Source of the DNA: JAMCZZ01 sp964363695
GTDB lineage: Bacteria > Patescibacteriota > UBA1384 > XYA2-FULL-43-10 > 1-14-0-10-43-13
Reading direction: 5' to 3'
DNA length: 30,209 nucleotides
NCBI GenBank assembly: GCA_964363695.1
Contig: CAYIJI010000002.1
Location: 1 to 30,209, forward strand
A model generated the notes under the pieces. The model was not told where the DNA came from and made no database searches. It saw only the letters and a program-made list of their open reading frames with translations. This document shows positions 6,917 to 13,148 of this stretch, piece by piece. A program made the translations under genes and the position numbers. Within the stretch, counting starts at the first letter, position 1; each line of letters opens with the position of its first letter.

Positions 6917-8059
6917 ATGGCTGCAAATATAAAATGTTCTAAATGCGGGAATGAAATTGAGCTCTCAGAAGCTTTAAAACAAGAGATTGAAGCTTCTGTT
7001 ATTGCCGATATGGATAAAAAACATTCATCGGAAATTGAAGAGATAAAGAAAAAAGCGCTCGAAGAAGCCGGCTCAAAGAGCGAGGAAACACTAAAAAAAA
7101 TTCGGGAAGAGTCGGAGGCCGACAAAAAGGAAATGCGGGAGCAGATCAAGGGTCTTTTCGATCAAATTAGAGAATTGACGAAGGCGAAAGATAACGCCGA
7201 GATTGAAGCCGAGAAAAAGCTACTAGAAAAGGAAAAGCAAATCCGTGAAGAAGCCGAGAAAAATGCGGACGAAAAACAACGGCTCAATTTAGCTGCTAAA
7301 AACAAGACTATCACGGACTTACAAAAAGCCCTTGATGATGCACAACGAAAAGCTGCCCAAGGCTCCCAACAATTGCAAGGCGAGATTATGGAATTGGATT
7401 TTGAGAAATCCTTAGCTGATGCTTTTCGGGACGATGATATTGAACCAGTAGCAAAAGGTGTAAAAGGCGGAGATATCCGGCAGGTTGTCAAATCGCCCCG
7501 CGGCACTGTTTGCGGTGCAATGCTTTGGGAAATCAAACGGACCAAAAACTGGACCGATGGCTGGATTGCGAAATTAAAAGAAGATCTGCGGACGGCAAAG
7601 GCCAATATTCCAATTATTATTACCGAAGCTATGCCAAAAGAGATTGCCCATGACATTGCGCAATTTAATAGTGTTTGGGTTTGTAAACCAAAAATGGCCA
7701 TAATTTTGGCGACACTTTTGCGCAAAAGTTTGTTAGATGCCGGCTACCAAAAAGCTTTAGCTGAAAACAGAGGCGGGAAGGCGGATTTACTATATAATTT
7801 TGTAACGAGCCATGAATTTGTCCAACAGGTTGAAGGAATGGTTGAAACATATAAGGAGATGACGGTGCAGGTTGTGAAGGAACGGGCTGCCTTTGAAAAA
7901 CTCTGGGCGCAGCGAGAGAAGCAAGCCCAGAAGTTGCTGCTCGGTACAGCCAATATTATCGGCAGTATGCAAGGCCATATCGGCCAAGCCTCGATGCCAA
8001 AGATAAAAGGCTTGGAACTGACGGATGATGACGAATGCGAGCAGCTGTTACTGCGGTAG
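6917..8059 (+). CDS. DUF2130 domain protein
   Basis: 380 aa from ATG 6917. A frame-consistent GTG at 6887 would overlap the previous gene by 13 bp. The GGGAGGAA at 6888-6895 fits neither start well, so the start is uncertain. It begins IKCSKCGNEIELSEAL, a half zinc-ribbon (one CxxC) typical of DUF2130, followed by a long charged coiled coil (residues about 25-150) and the conserved C-terminal domain. There, GGDIRQVV, MLWEIKRTKNWTDGWIAKL and IIITEAMPKE are seen. The D plus E-x-K arrangement resembles a PD-(D/E)XK core, so a nuclease-like fold is plausible; that part is inference. RmuC is a comparable coiled-coil plus nuclease-like protein. It is probably co-transcribed with the repeat protein upstream. 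Confidence 0.85.
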   Translation: MAANIKCSKCGNEIELSEALKQEIEASVIADMDKKHSSEIEEIKKKALEEAGSKSEETLKKIREESEADKKEMREQIKGLFDQIRELTKAKDNAEIEAEKKLLEKEKQIREEAEKNADEKQRLNLAAKNKTITDLQKALDDAQRKAAQGSQQLQGEIMELDFEKSLADAFRDDDIEPVAKGVKGGDIRQVVKSPRGTVCGAMLWEIKRTKNWTDGWIAKLKEDLRTAKANIPIIITEAMPKEIAHDIAQFNSVWVCKPKMAIILATLLRKSLLDAGYQKALAENRGGKADLLYNFVTSHEFVQQVEGMVETYKEMTVQVVKERAAFEKLWAQREKQAQKLLLGTANIIGSMQGHIGQASMPKIKGLELTDDDECEQLLLR

Positions 8060-8076
8060 AAATGTCTTATTTTTTA

Positions 8077-8252
8077 GTAACCACTGGCCCCTGTTGTCAT
8101 CCCAGACCTGCCTGCCGGCAGGCAGGCTGCAAGCTTGCCTTCGATTCCACTCAGGCCCTGAGCCCTGTCGAACGGGAGATCTGGGATCCAGAGAGTTAGT
8201 CTGCTTGCATAATTTCTAGATTCCAGATCAAGTCTGGAATGACAGTGGTTAC
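8077..8252. repeat. Large intergenic hairpin with nested inverted repeats (TGTCAT family)
   Basis: Outer arms GTAACCACTG (8077-8086) and CAGTGGTTAC (8243-8252) are exact complements. Inside, TTGTCATCCCAGAC pairs with GTCTGGAATGACAG. A perfect 20-bp palindrome lies at 8107-8126 (CCTGCCTGCC and its complement), and ATTCCAGATC/AAGTCTGGAAT sits near the right end. It fills the space between DUF2130 and the 3D-domain gene and codes for nothing convincing. Confidence 0.75.
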
Positions 8253-8262
8253 ATTTTTACTA

Positions 8263-8291
8263 TTAACAAAAATGTATTTTTGTGTTAAAAT
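8263..8291 (+). promoter_or_regulatory. Putative promoter of the 3D-domain gene
   Basis: TTAACA (8263-8268), 17-bp spacer, TAAAAT (8286-8291). Predicted start at about 8298. This places the in-frame GTG at 8282 upstream of transcription, so that GTG cannot be the start codon. Confidence 0.5.
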
Positions 8292-8335
8292 ATCAGCGCA
8301 CTCTGGGAATACACCATAAAAGGAGGTCGTTCGTT

Positions 8336-8860
8336 ATTAGAAAACTCTTAGCTGTGTTTTTTTGCCTGCTTGTAATATTGGGCGCAGAGAAATGCAGCAG
8401 CAAAAGCTATCTAAAGGCTGATAGTAAAGCGGCGTATGCTGCTAATAGTAAGCCCTTAATGAAATGCCCTAAGAGGTATCGAAAAACGAAAAGGAACATG
8501 CCCATTCTCTCCCTGACCCAGAGAGCAAAGGACTTACGGACTCTTACTTCGCGCGGTTGGCGGGTTGTAAGAATTATCGAGGGAGTAGAAACCACCGGAT
8601 ATGCCATCGGAGATGACTATACGCCCGGCACGCGGACAGCATGCGGGACTAAGGCTAAATTTGGTGCCGTTTCGGTGGACCCCAGGATCATCAGGCTGAA
8701 AAGCCATGTATATGTTCCAGGGTATGGACTCGGCCGTGCATTGGACACGGGCGGCCGGATCAAGGGCAAACGCGCGGATCTATGTTTCGATTCGGTCCGA
8801 GAGGCCAAGAAGCATGGAAGAAAGATGAGGGATATCTATATCCTTGCCCGCGCCAAATAG
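8336..8860 (+). CDS. Secreted 3D-domain (double-psi beta-barrel) protein, apparent ATT start
   Basis: 174 aa if read from ATT 8336. AAAAGGAGG (8318-8326) stands 9 nt before it and the first residues (RKLLAVFFCLLVILGAE) make a clean signal peptide. No ATG, GTG or TTG lies between the promoter and the signal sequence. The mature part has a basic linker, then the 3D domain named for three aspartates: VDPR, ALDTGG and RADLCFDS, with YTPGTRTACG and GAVSVD upstream. Such domains occur in MltA, YabE/YuiC-type and RlpA-like proteins that act on peptidoglycan, so a wall-remodelling role outside the membrane is likely. Usually they use ATG starts. A hairpin terminator follows 21 bp after the stop. Confidence 0.8.
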   Translation: MRKLLAVFFCLLVILGAEKCSSKSYLKADSKAAYAANSKPLMKCPKRYRKTKRNMPILSLTQRAKDLRTLTSRGWRVVRIIEGVETTGYAIGDDYTPGTRTACGTKAKFGAVSVDPRIIRLKSHVYVPGYGLGRALDTGGRIKGKRADLCFDSVREAKKHGRKMRDIYILARAK

Positions 8861-8881
8861 TTCTACTGTTTCATTCTTTTG

Positions 8882-8914
8882 CCCTTCCGTCATTCGTGGC
8901 GGGAGGGATCTTTT
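8882..8914 (+). terminator. Rho-independent terminator after the 3D-domain gene
   Basis: CCCTTCCG (8882-8889) pairs with CGGGAGGG (8900-8907) with one T-G wobble, followed by ATCTTTT. Confidence 0.65.
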
Positions 8915-8979
8915 ATGTTTGGCATTTTATGTGGTAAAATAAATACTTAATAAAAAAATAAATTAGAAAAGGAGTGATC

Positions 8980-9144
8980 ATGTCAATCGTCTCGGAATCA
9001 GAATTCAAGGGAAACGTAATGCTTGTTATTAAAAACAACGAAGAGGATCAATACCCTTTTCAATTTGGTCTTAAAAAAGCAAAATTAGTTCTAGAAAATA
9101 TTGAAGAGATAAAAAAATTTGTTGAGAAGTACGACAAACAGTAG
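8980..9144 (+). CDS. Small 54-aa protein, unknown
   Basis: ATG 8980 follows AAAAGGAGTGATC, a strong Shine-Dalgarno site. The product is charged (KNNEEDQYPFQFGLKKAKL), with a C-terminal lysine/glutamate-rich helix. A conserved-looking FQFGLKKAKLVLENIEEIKK stretch suggests a small folded domain. The next gene (PHP) starts 9 bp after its stop, so the two are probably one transcript, perhaps as partner proteins. A TGGTAAAAT extended -10 at 8931-8939 may be the promoter. No family recognised. Confidence 0.65.
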   Translation: MSIVSESEFKGNVMLVIKNNEEDQYPFQFGLKKAKLVLENIEEIKKFVEKYDKQ

Positions 9145-9153
9145 AATATCAAC

Positions 9154-9930
9154 ATGGACTATAAAAAAATACGGAGAGCAGCTAATCTATCGAAAGCAGA
9201 TTTGCATATACACTCGGACTATTCGGATGGGAAACCTGCCATTGAAGAAGTTTTGGATTACGTAGATAGAGAGACCGATCTCGACATTGTCGCCATCACG
9301 GACCACGATACAATAGAAGGGGCGCTTCTGGCACAAAAAATCGCCAAAGAAAAAAAGCTCGGTTTTGAAATTGTGGTTGGGGAAGAAGTTTCGACAAAAC
9401 AGGGACATATTTTAGCATTATATTTGGACTCACCCGTAAAACCAGGGATGAGTGTTAAAGAGACTTTGGATCAAATCCACAAGCAAGATGGGATTGCCAT
9501 CGCCCCGCATCCTTTCGGATACACGAGACTTCAAAACCCTAACATGGCAGTAATGAACGGGATCGGTTTAAAGTCTCTAGTAGAAACAAAGAAAGATTTG
9601 GACGCAATAGAAGTAGTAAATGGCACTCCGACGCTTACTGATGAAAACATTAAGGCTAAATTAGTCAATTCAACAATACTTTTCTGCGGCGAAACCGGAT
9701 CAAGCGATGCTCATATACTGGATGCGATAGGGAAGGGGTACACGCTTTTTGAGGGCAAGTCGTCCGCTGATTTAAAAAAAGCATTGCTTTCTCATCAGAC
9801 AAGGGCAATGAGTAGCCGTTGGACGATTATGGCGCTTCTAAAATACTTATACTTTTTTATCCCAATCGGATTACGCTTGGCTTTTTACACCCTATTTCGC
9901 GGCCGAGCTAAAAAGGAACCGATTCTATGA
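9154..9930 (+). CDS. PHP-domain phosphoesterase with C-terminal membrane segment
   Basis: 258 aa. All PHP metal-binding motifs are present: ADLHIHSDYSDG (16-27), ITDHDT, VGEEVST, GHILALY, APHP and SSDAH. PHP proteins are Mn/Zn/Fe-dependent phosphoesterases acting on sugar phosphates, nucleotides or small oligonucleotides; the substrate cannot be read from the sequence. The last 35 residues hold one hydrophobic stretch (LLKYLYFFIPIGLRLAFYTL), which would tether the enzyme to the membrane, less usual for the family. There is no clear Shine-Dalgarno site, fitting translational coupling to the 54-aa gene 9 bp upstream. The terminator stem begins inside the last codons. Confidence 0.85.
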   Translation: MDYKKIRRAANLSKADLHIHSDYSDGKPAIEEVLDYVDRETDLDIVAITDHDTIEGALLAQKIAKEKKLGFEIVVGEEVSTKQGHILALYLDSPVKPGMSVKETLDQIHKQDGIAIAPHPFGYTRLQNPNMAVMNGIGLKSLVETKKDLDAIEVVNGTPTLTDENIKAKLVNSTILFCGETGSSDAHILDAIGKGYTLFEGKSSADLKKALLSHQTRAMSSRWTIMALLKYLYFFIPIGLRLAFYTLFRGRAKKEPIL

Positions 9931-9954
9931 ACAATAGGATAGTATCGGTTTTTT
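9917..9954 (+). terminator. Rho-independent terminator overlapping the PHP stop codon
   Basis: AACCGATTCTAT (9917-9928) pairs with ATAGTATCGGTT (9939-9950), 11 of 12 positions, followed by further T up to 9954. The stem includes the last codons and the TGA. Confidence 0.8.
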
Positions 9955-10291
9955 AACAAAAAGAGAGAGCCCGTATGCTGCGACTCTCCCGATTAGGTCT
10001 ATAAAAAGAAATCCCTTTTGTAAACCGTAATCCGTATCTTTATAATACTCCTGCCGAACGTCTTGTCAATGCCAGAGGCTGGTTTTTCCTAGTTTGCTTA
10101 CTCCAAGACAGCGCTTTATTAATTTTAAGGGGGATTGACCAATTTATTTTTTTGTTGTATAATTAAAAAGTTAAATACTCGTCATTTATTTAAGTACTAT
10201 GTTTTTAGGTGAATCGACTGAGAAATAACTTGGTCGAATTAATTTTAGTTTAGCTCTGTGCAGGTGATTATTGCACTGAGTAAAGGAAAAA
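9931..10291. other. Gene-free stretch and long leader of the RRM gene
   Basis: No gene seen. It holds the terminator tail, a GAGAG...CTCTC inverted repeat near 9965-9990, the promoter at 10135-10163 and a leader of about 120 nt. The leader ends with a GTGCA...TGCAC hairpin (10258-10276) just before the weak AAAGGAAAAA ribosome site. A regulated leader, for example temperature-sensitive as in cold-shock RNA-binding genes, is possible but not shown. Confidence 0.55.
10135..10163 (+). promoter_or_regulatory. Strong sigma-70-type promoter of the RRM gene
   Basis: TTGACC (10135-10140), 17-bp spacer rich in T, TATAAT (10158-10163). Start near 10170. Confidence 0.75.
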
Positions 10292-10612
10292 ATGCAAAAC
10301 GAAAAAAACAAACTTTTCGTCAACAGTTTGCCCTACGATGTAGATGATGAAGCTCTTCTTAAGCTCTTCTCAGAAGTTGAAGGTGTCAAGGTTGTTGAGG
10401 CAAAAGTTATCGTTGACAAGTTTAACGACGGTCGATCCAAAGGATTTGGCTTCGTAACTCTTGAAACCGAGGAAATGGCTCAGACTTGTATTACCGAATT
10501 GAACGGTAAAGAAGTTGCCGGCCGACAAATCTTCGTCAACGTTGCAAAACCACAAGAAAAACGCGATTCAAACCGCAGCGGTGGTTTCAACGGTGGCGGA
10601 AGACGGTTCTAA
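10292..10612 (+). CDS. RRM-domain RNA-binding protein with Gly-rich tail
   Basis: 106 aa. A single RNA-recognition motif fills residues 7-87: RNP2 is KLFVNSLPY and RNP1 is SKGFGFVTLE, with the aromatic residues that stack on RNA bases. The tail (RDSNRSGGFNGGGRRF) is Gly/Arg-rich, as in cyanobacterial and other bacterial Rbp proteins induced by cold. It probably binds single-stranded RNA and acts as an RNA chaperone. The gene stands alone, with a near-consensus promoter, a long structured leader and a strong terminator, which fits high and regulated expression. Function in this organism is inference; family is certain. Confidence 0.93.
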   Translation: MQNEKNKLFVNSLPYDVDDEALLKLFSEVEGVKVVEAKVIVDKFNDGRSKGFGFVTLETEEMAQTCITELNGKEVAGRQIFVNVAKPQEKRDSNRSGGFNGGGRRF

Positions 10613-10636
10613 TTGAACCTAGACAAATTTTGTCAC

Positions 10637-10664
10637 AAAAAAGCTCCGGAAACGGAGCTTTTTT
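10637..10664 (+). terminator. Rho-independent terminator of the RRM gene
   Basis: AAAAAGCTCCG, loop GAAA, CGGAGCTTTTTT: a perfect stem with a GNRA-type loop and T-tract. The A-tract makes it usable in both directions. Confidence 0.92.
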
Positions 10665-10795
10665 GCGCTTAAATAATATCTAAAAATGCAAGATTACACC
10701 TCAATTATCGGATCTATGACTTTGGGCTCAGATTGACAAAGCGAATTGAGGTATAGTAATGTCTACCCGTCTACATGACACAGGAGGTGGATGTG

Positions 10796-11098
10796 ATGAA
10801 ACGGGGTCCCAAGCAAGGGAGTCCTGGCGCACGCGCTGTTGCTAGGGCGCATATCGGCTCCCATGAGCACGATGAAAAAGGGGGATTTGCCGCCAATCCC
10901 GAGTTGGCAAGACTGGCTGGAAAGATAGGCGGTAATGCTCTAGCTAAGAAGTACGGATTGGAATTCTTTCGTCGAATCGGCAAAATAGGCGGAGAGAAGG
11001 TCAAGGGTGAGCGTGGTTCGGAGTTCTACGCAGAGATAGGACGTCAGGGAGGCAACGCCAGAGCGGCCAATATGGCAGCTCGCAAGAATGATGCTTAG
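10796..11098 (+). CDS. KGG/Con-10-like small stress protein
   Basis: 100 aa from ATG 10796, chosen because AGGAGG (10783-10788) stands 7 nt before it; an in-frame ATG at 10775 precedes that site. The protein has repeated Gly-Gly motifs (RLAGKIGGNALAKKYG, RRIGKIGGEKVKGERG, EIGRQGGNARAA), the pattern of the KGG repeat of YciG and fungal Con-10 stress or conidiation proteins. It is highly charged, soluble and probably flexible. Members are linked to stress and stationary phase, but the molecular role is unknown. A short TGTC...GACA hairpin (10760-10780) sits directly before the ribosome site. A strong terminator follows the stop. Confidence 0.75.
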   Translation: MKRGPKQGSPGARAVARAHIGSHEHDEKGGFAANPELARLAGKIGGNALAKKYGLEFFRRIGKIGGEKVKGERGSEFYAEIGRQGGNARAANMAARKNDA

Positions 11099-11138
11099 CA
11101 TGTCGGACTAGAACACATAGGGGCACATCGTACATATT

Positions 11139-11175
11139 TTGCGGCAAGAATTTTATTCTTGCCGCAATTTTTTTT
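11139..11175 (+). terminator. Rho-independent terminator of the KGG-protein gene
   Basis: TTGCGGCAAGAAT pairs with ATTCTTGCCGCAA around a short T loop, followed by eight T (11168-11175). Confidence 0.92.
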
Positions 11176-11202
11176 AATCTTCCCGTAAGTCAAAATTATT
11201 CT

Positions 11203-11307
11203 ATTGTTATAGAAATATTAGCGTATGGCCTCGCTTTTATCGGCGCGTTGGTTTACTACATCCATAACGCCGATTCATTTGGGTCTGGAGTAATCGGCTT
11301 TTTCTAA
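11203..11307 (+). pseudogene. Possible remnant of a small membrane protein gene
   Basis: The frame ending at TAA 11305-11307 reads IVIEILAYGLAFIGALVY then YIHNADSFGSGVIGFF, 34 residues of clear membrane-protein character. The AFIGALVYYIxxAxSFxxGVxGF pattern resembles small conserved membrane peptides that normally continue for a further helix. There is no ATG, GTG or TTG start and no ribosome site. It lies between the KGG terminator and the next promoter. Decayed fragment is the best reading; a tiny gene with a non-standard start cannot be excluded. Confidence 0.35.
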
Positions 11308-11365
11308 TGAACTGCTTGTTTTTGCAATTATTATAATATCTGTCATCCAGCATTTAATATTTGAA

Positions 11366-11392
11366 TGTTCGGTTTTTTACCGAACAATTTTT
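11366..11392 (+). terminator. Terminator-like hairpin upstream of the next promoter
   Basis: TGTTCGGT and ACCGAACA form an 8-bp stem around four T, followed by ATTTTT. The -35 of the next promoter begins 2 bp later, so it insulates that promoter. Confidence 0.65.
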
Positions 11393-11393
11393 G

Positions 11394-11421
11394 TTGACAA
11401 AATATAGAAAAGTAGTATTAT
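11394..11421 (+). promoter_or_regulatory. Promoter of the 118-aa gene
   Basis: TTGACA (11394-11399), 16-bp spacer, TATTAT (11416-11421); start near 11428. The leader carries the 6-bp stem AGTGGA/TCCACT (11436-11457). Confidence 0.7.
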
Positions 11422-11476
11422 CCTATTACAATCACAGTGGATTCCCTCTGGTCCACTATGAAAGGCGGTGAGAGAA

Positions 11477-11830
11477 ATGCAGGACTACGAAGCGCAGATC
11501 CTTTATGCGCGCGAACGGAAAACTCTGACCCAATGGGGAAAATGGGCGAGAGAAAACGAGCTTTTACCTAACTGTGAGAGGCTGAACAAGCACAAGATCA
11601 GGAAGAACTTGGCTTATCCGTTCAGACTAACGATCACAGGTTTCGCTAGAGTTCAGAATGGCGAAGAGCTGCTCAATCAATTGAACCATGAGTTTGATTG
11701 GGAAAACTCCAACGAAGGGTTTGCTAGAGAGCCAAAGAACAAGGAGGTTGTATATGTTGCGCAAAGAGGGGATTGGCCGCAAAAAGAGTGGCACAGGAAA
11801 AAGAGAAGGTTTGCAAACAAAGTCAGGTGA
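11477..11830 (+). CDS. Unknown basic protein of 117 aa
   Basis: Start ATG 11477 is chosen behind GGTGAGAG; a GTG at 11468 in the same frame is possible. The product is rich in Arg, Lys, Trp and Glu (RERKTLTQWGKWARENELL, EWHRKKRRFANKVR), with no membrane segment or signal peptide. It looks soluble and nucleic-acid-binding by charge, but no family is recognised. It has its own promoter and terminator. Base composition is richer in G+C than the restriction and DUF3800 genes. A second small frame with a perfect ribosome site overlaps its end. Confidence 0.6.
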   Translation: MQDYEAQILYARERKTLTQWGKWARENELLPNCERLNKHKIRKNLAYPFRLTITGFARVQNGEELLNQLNHEFDWENSNEGFAREPKNKEVVYVAQRGDWPQKEWHRKKRRFANKVR

Positions 11831-11855
11831 CAGAGGGAAACAGGGCGCTGCTTGA
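11754..11855 (+). CDS. Possible overlapping 33-aa basic peptide
   Basis: AAGGAGG (11741-11747) stands 6 nt before ATG 11754. That frame encodes a 33-residue peptide rich in Lys, Arg and Gly (begins MLRKEGIGRKKSGTGKRE) and ends at TGA 11853-11855, inside the terminator loop. The composition resembles KGG-type basic peptides. It overlaps the previous gene's last 77 bp in another frame. The start signal is better than that of the longer gene, but the length gives little support. Confidence 0.4.
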   Translation: MLRKEGIGRKKSGTGKREGLQTKSGDRGKQGAA

Positions 11856-11877
11856 GAAGATTCATGCAGCGCCTTTT
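11844..11877 (+). terminator. Rho-independent terminator after the 117-aa gene
   Basis: GGCGCTGC (11844-11851) and GCAGCGCC (11866-11873) form a perfect 8-bp stem followed by TTTTCCTT. Confidence 0.85.
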
Positions 11878-11893
11878 CCTTGTTCATGGTTAT

Positions 11894-11930
11894 TAAAAAA
11901 AGAAGAGTCCTACTTGTTACTGTAGGGCTC
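11894..11930 (-). terminator. Rho-independent terminator of the 11956-12924 gene
   Basis: Minus strand: GAGCCCTAC pairs with GTAGGACTC (one mismatch), followed by TTCTTTTTTT. Confidence 0.75.
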
Positions 11931-11955
11931 CGAATGTTTGGGTATGGACGCTTTA

Positions 11956-12924
11956 TTAGTCGTCTCCAAAGTTTCCGATGGATTCACTACTAAGTTGGGT
12001 TATCCCGTTTAGAATCTCAACTTCATCGTTCTCCATTCTCTCAATGTTCTCCTCCTGTTGGCGAACCCTTTCGCGAAGCCTCTCCAGATCTCTTACGGCA
12101 GCAGCCCGGTTTTTGAGCAGCGAACTTTTCCGGCTCTTAAGCCGCTCGATCTCTGCTTCTCTTGTCTTCTCGATGTAATCAAGAGCTCTCTCCTCGAGGG
12201 CTGGGGTTGCAAGAAATTGTAAAACTTTATTGCCGTCTTCTACTTTTGGTTTGACAACTCCTTTGACCAGCAGAGCTTTCATGAAACCTTGAGCGACACG
12301 TCCCGTTATTGGTTTTCCATGGATTTTCTCTGCTTTGTAGCAAACCTCGTCTATAGAGAACGGTTTCTGGCCATGATCTGTCCATAGTTGATGGCAGAGT
12401 AGCAACAAGACTTTACCTCGCATGAGCCTCGAAACAACGGTGTTGGGGTCGAGGTCCTTTCTTATTATGAAACGCCTTTCTTCTCTTGAAGAAGGAGTCA
12501 AAAGATCATCAGAAGCAGTGATCCTTTCCCCCATCCTCTTTTCCAGCGCTTCTAGCAGTATAAACGACTGCTGGTGCGAACACACCATTACATCCCAAGC
12601 ATGGTCTGCTGATGGACAGACAAGAAAGCATCGCCAGAGAAAGTCGTTCATCTGTGAGATCCTGACTCTGAGCTCAACGATGTGATTACGTGGCTCGTCC
12701 ATCACTTGAAAAGCCTTTACCCCGCTTAAACCACCGATTTTTTTCCACCCGGTTGTTTTGAGGGCATACTCAACGTTTTCTTCTGAAGGGAGGTCAAGCG
12801 ACTTGAGCCATTGTTCAACGGCTGCCAGAATTGCATTCTCAGGCGGTGCACAGCCATGATTCTCTTGCACCTCAACTCTCACTACCCGATGCCTCGGTTT
12901 CGAGCCAAACAGCTTTATTACCAT
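11956..12924 (-). CDS. Unknown protein with probable winged helix and C-terminal coiled coil
   Basis: 322 aa from ATG at 12924, chosen because AAAGGGG lies 9 nt before it; a TTG 21 bp further up is in frame. The first 190 residues are mixed alpha/beta and unrecognised. Residues about 165-250 look like a winged-helix module (SRLMRGKVLLLLCHQLW, then FSIDEVCYKAEKIHGKPITG and a hydrophobic wing). Residues about 250-310 are a heptad-patterned coiled coil (EIERLKSRKSSLLKNRAAA). No membrane segment. A DNA-binding dimer is a guess from this layout. It forms a single-gene unit with promoter and terminator. Codons are richer in G+C than in neighbouring infB. Confidence 0.65.
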   Translation of the reverse strand: MVIKLFGSKPRHRVVRVEVQENHGCAPPENAILAAVEQWLKSLDLPSEENVEYALKTTGWKKIGGLSGVKAFQVMDEPRNHIVELRVRISQMNDFLWRCFLVCPSADHAWDVMVCSHQQSFILLEALEKRMGERITASDDLLTPSSREERRFIIRKDLDPNTVVSRLMRGKVLLLLCHQLWTDHGQKPFSIDEVCYKAEKIHGKPITGRVAQGFMKALLVKGVVKPKVEDGNKVLQFLATPALEERALDYIEKTREAEIERLKSRKSSLLKNRAAAVRDLERLRERVRQQEENIERMENDEVEILNGITQLSSESIGNFGDD

Positions 12925-12957
12925 AACGGCATACCCCTTTCTCAAGTTGTTGCCAAT

Positions 12958-12985
12958 ATAATATCATTAAATTAAAATAAGTAAA
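12958..12985 (-). promoter_or_regulatory. Putative promoter of the 11956-12924 gene
   Basis: Minus strand TTTACT (12985-12980), 16-bp spacer, TATTAT (12963-12958), preceded by TGA. Start near 12951 gives a leader of about 27 nt. Confidence 0.45.
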
Positions 12986-13148
12986 TACTTTAGGCGGAAG
13001 AATATATTGATGCGGTTAAGCGGTTGTGTTATGTTAAGTACCCATTCTCACGTTTAAAATTGCTTTTTGAGCTTCTTTATTGTATTATACTAATTAACAG
13101 AAACGTTATGCGTTAATTTTTTTAATTTGCGATAAATTCAGGATAACA

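Larger units (their letters stand above)
11308..11476. other. Noncoding space before the 118-aa gene
   Basis: With the preceding terminator and remnant this makes 378 bp (11099-11476) without an intact gene. It contains a second terminator-like hairpin, a good promoter and an AGTGGA...TCCACT hairpin (11436-11457) close to the start of the next gene. Confidence 0.5.

Noticed and set aside
7162..7725. Long minus-strand open frame inside the DUF2130 gene
   Set aside because: It is antisense to a clear coiled-coil gene; its Ser/Phe-rich product is the usual shadow of Lys/Glu-rich codons.
8025..8219. 64-codon frame at the end of DUF2130
   Set aside because: It consists mostly of the intergenic hairpin element and overlaps the DUF2130 end.
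8282..8335. GTG start for the 3D-domain gene
   Set aside because: It lies at the -10 box, upstream of the predicted transcript, and would bury the signal peptide behind 18 polar residues.
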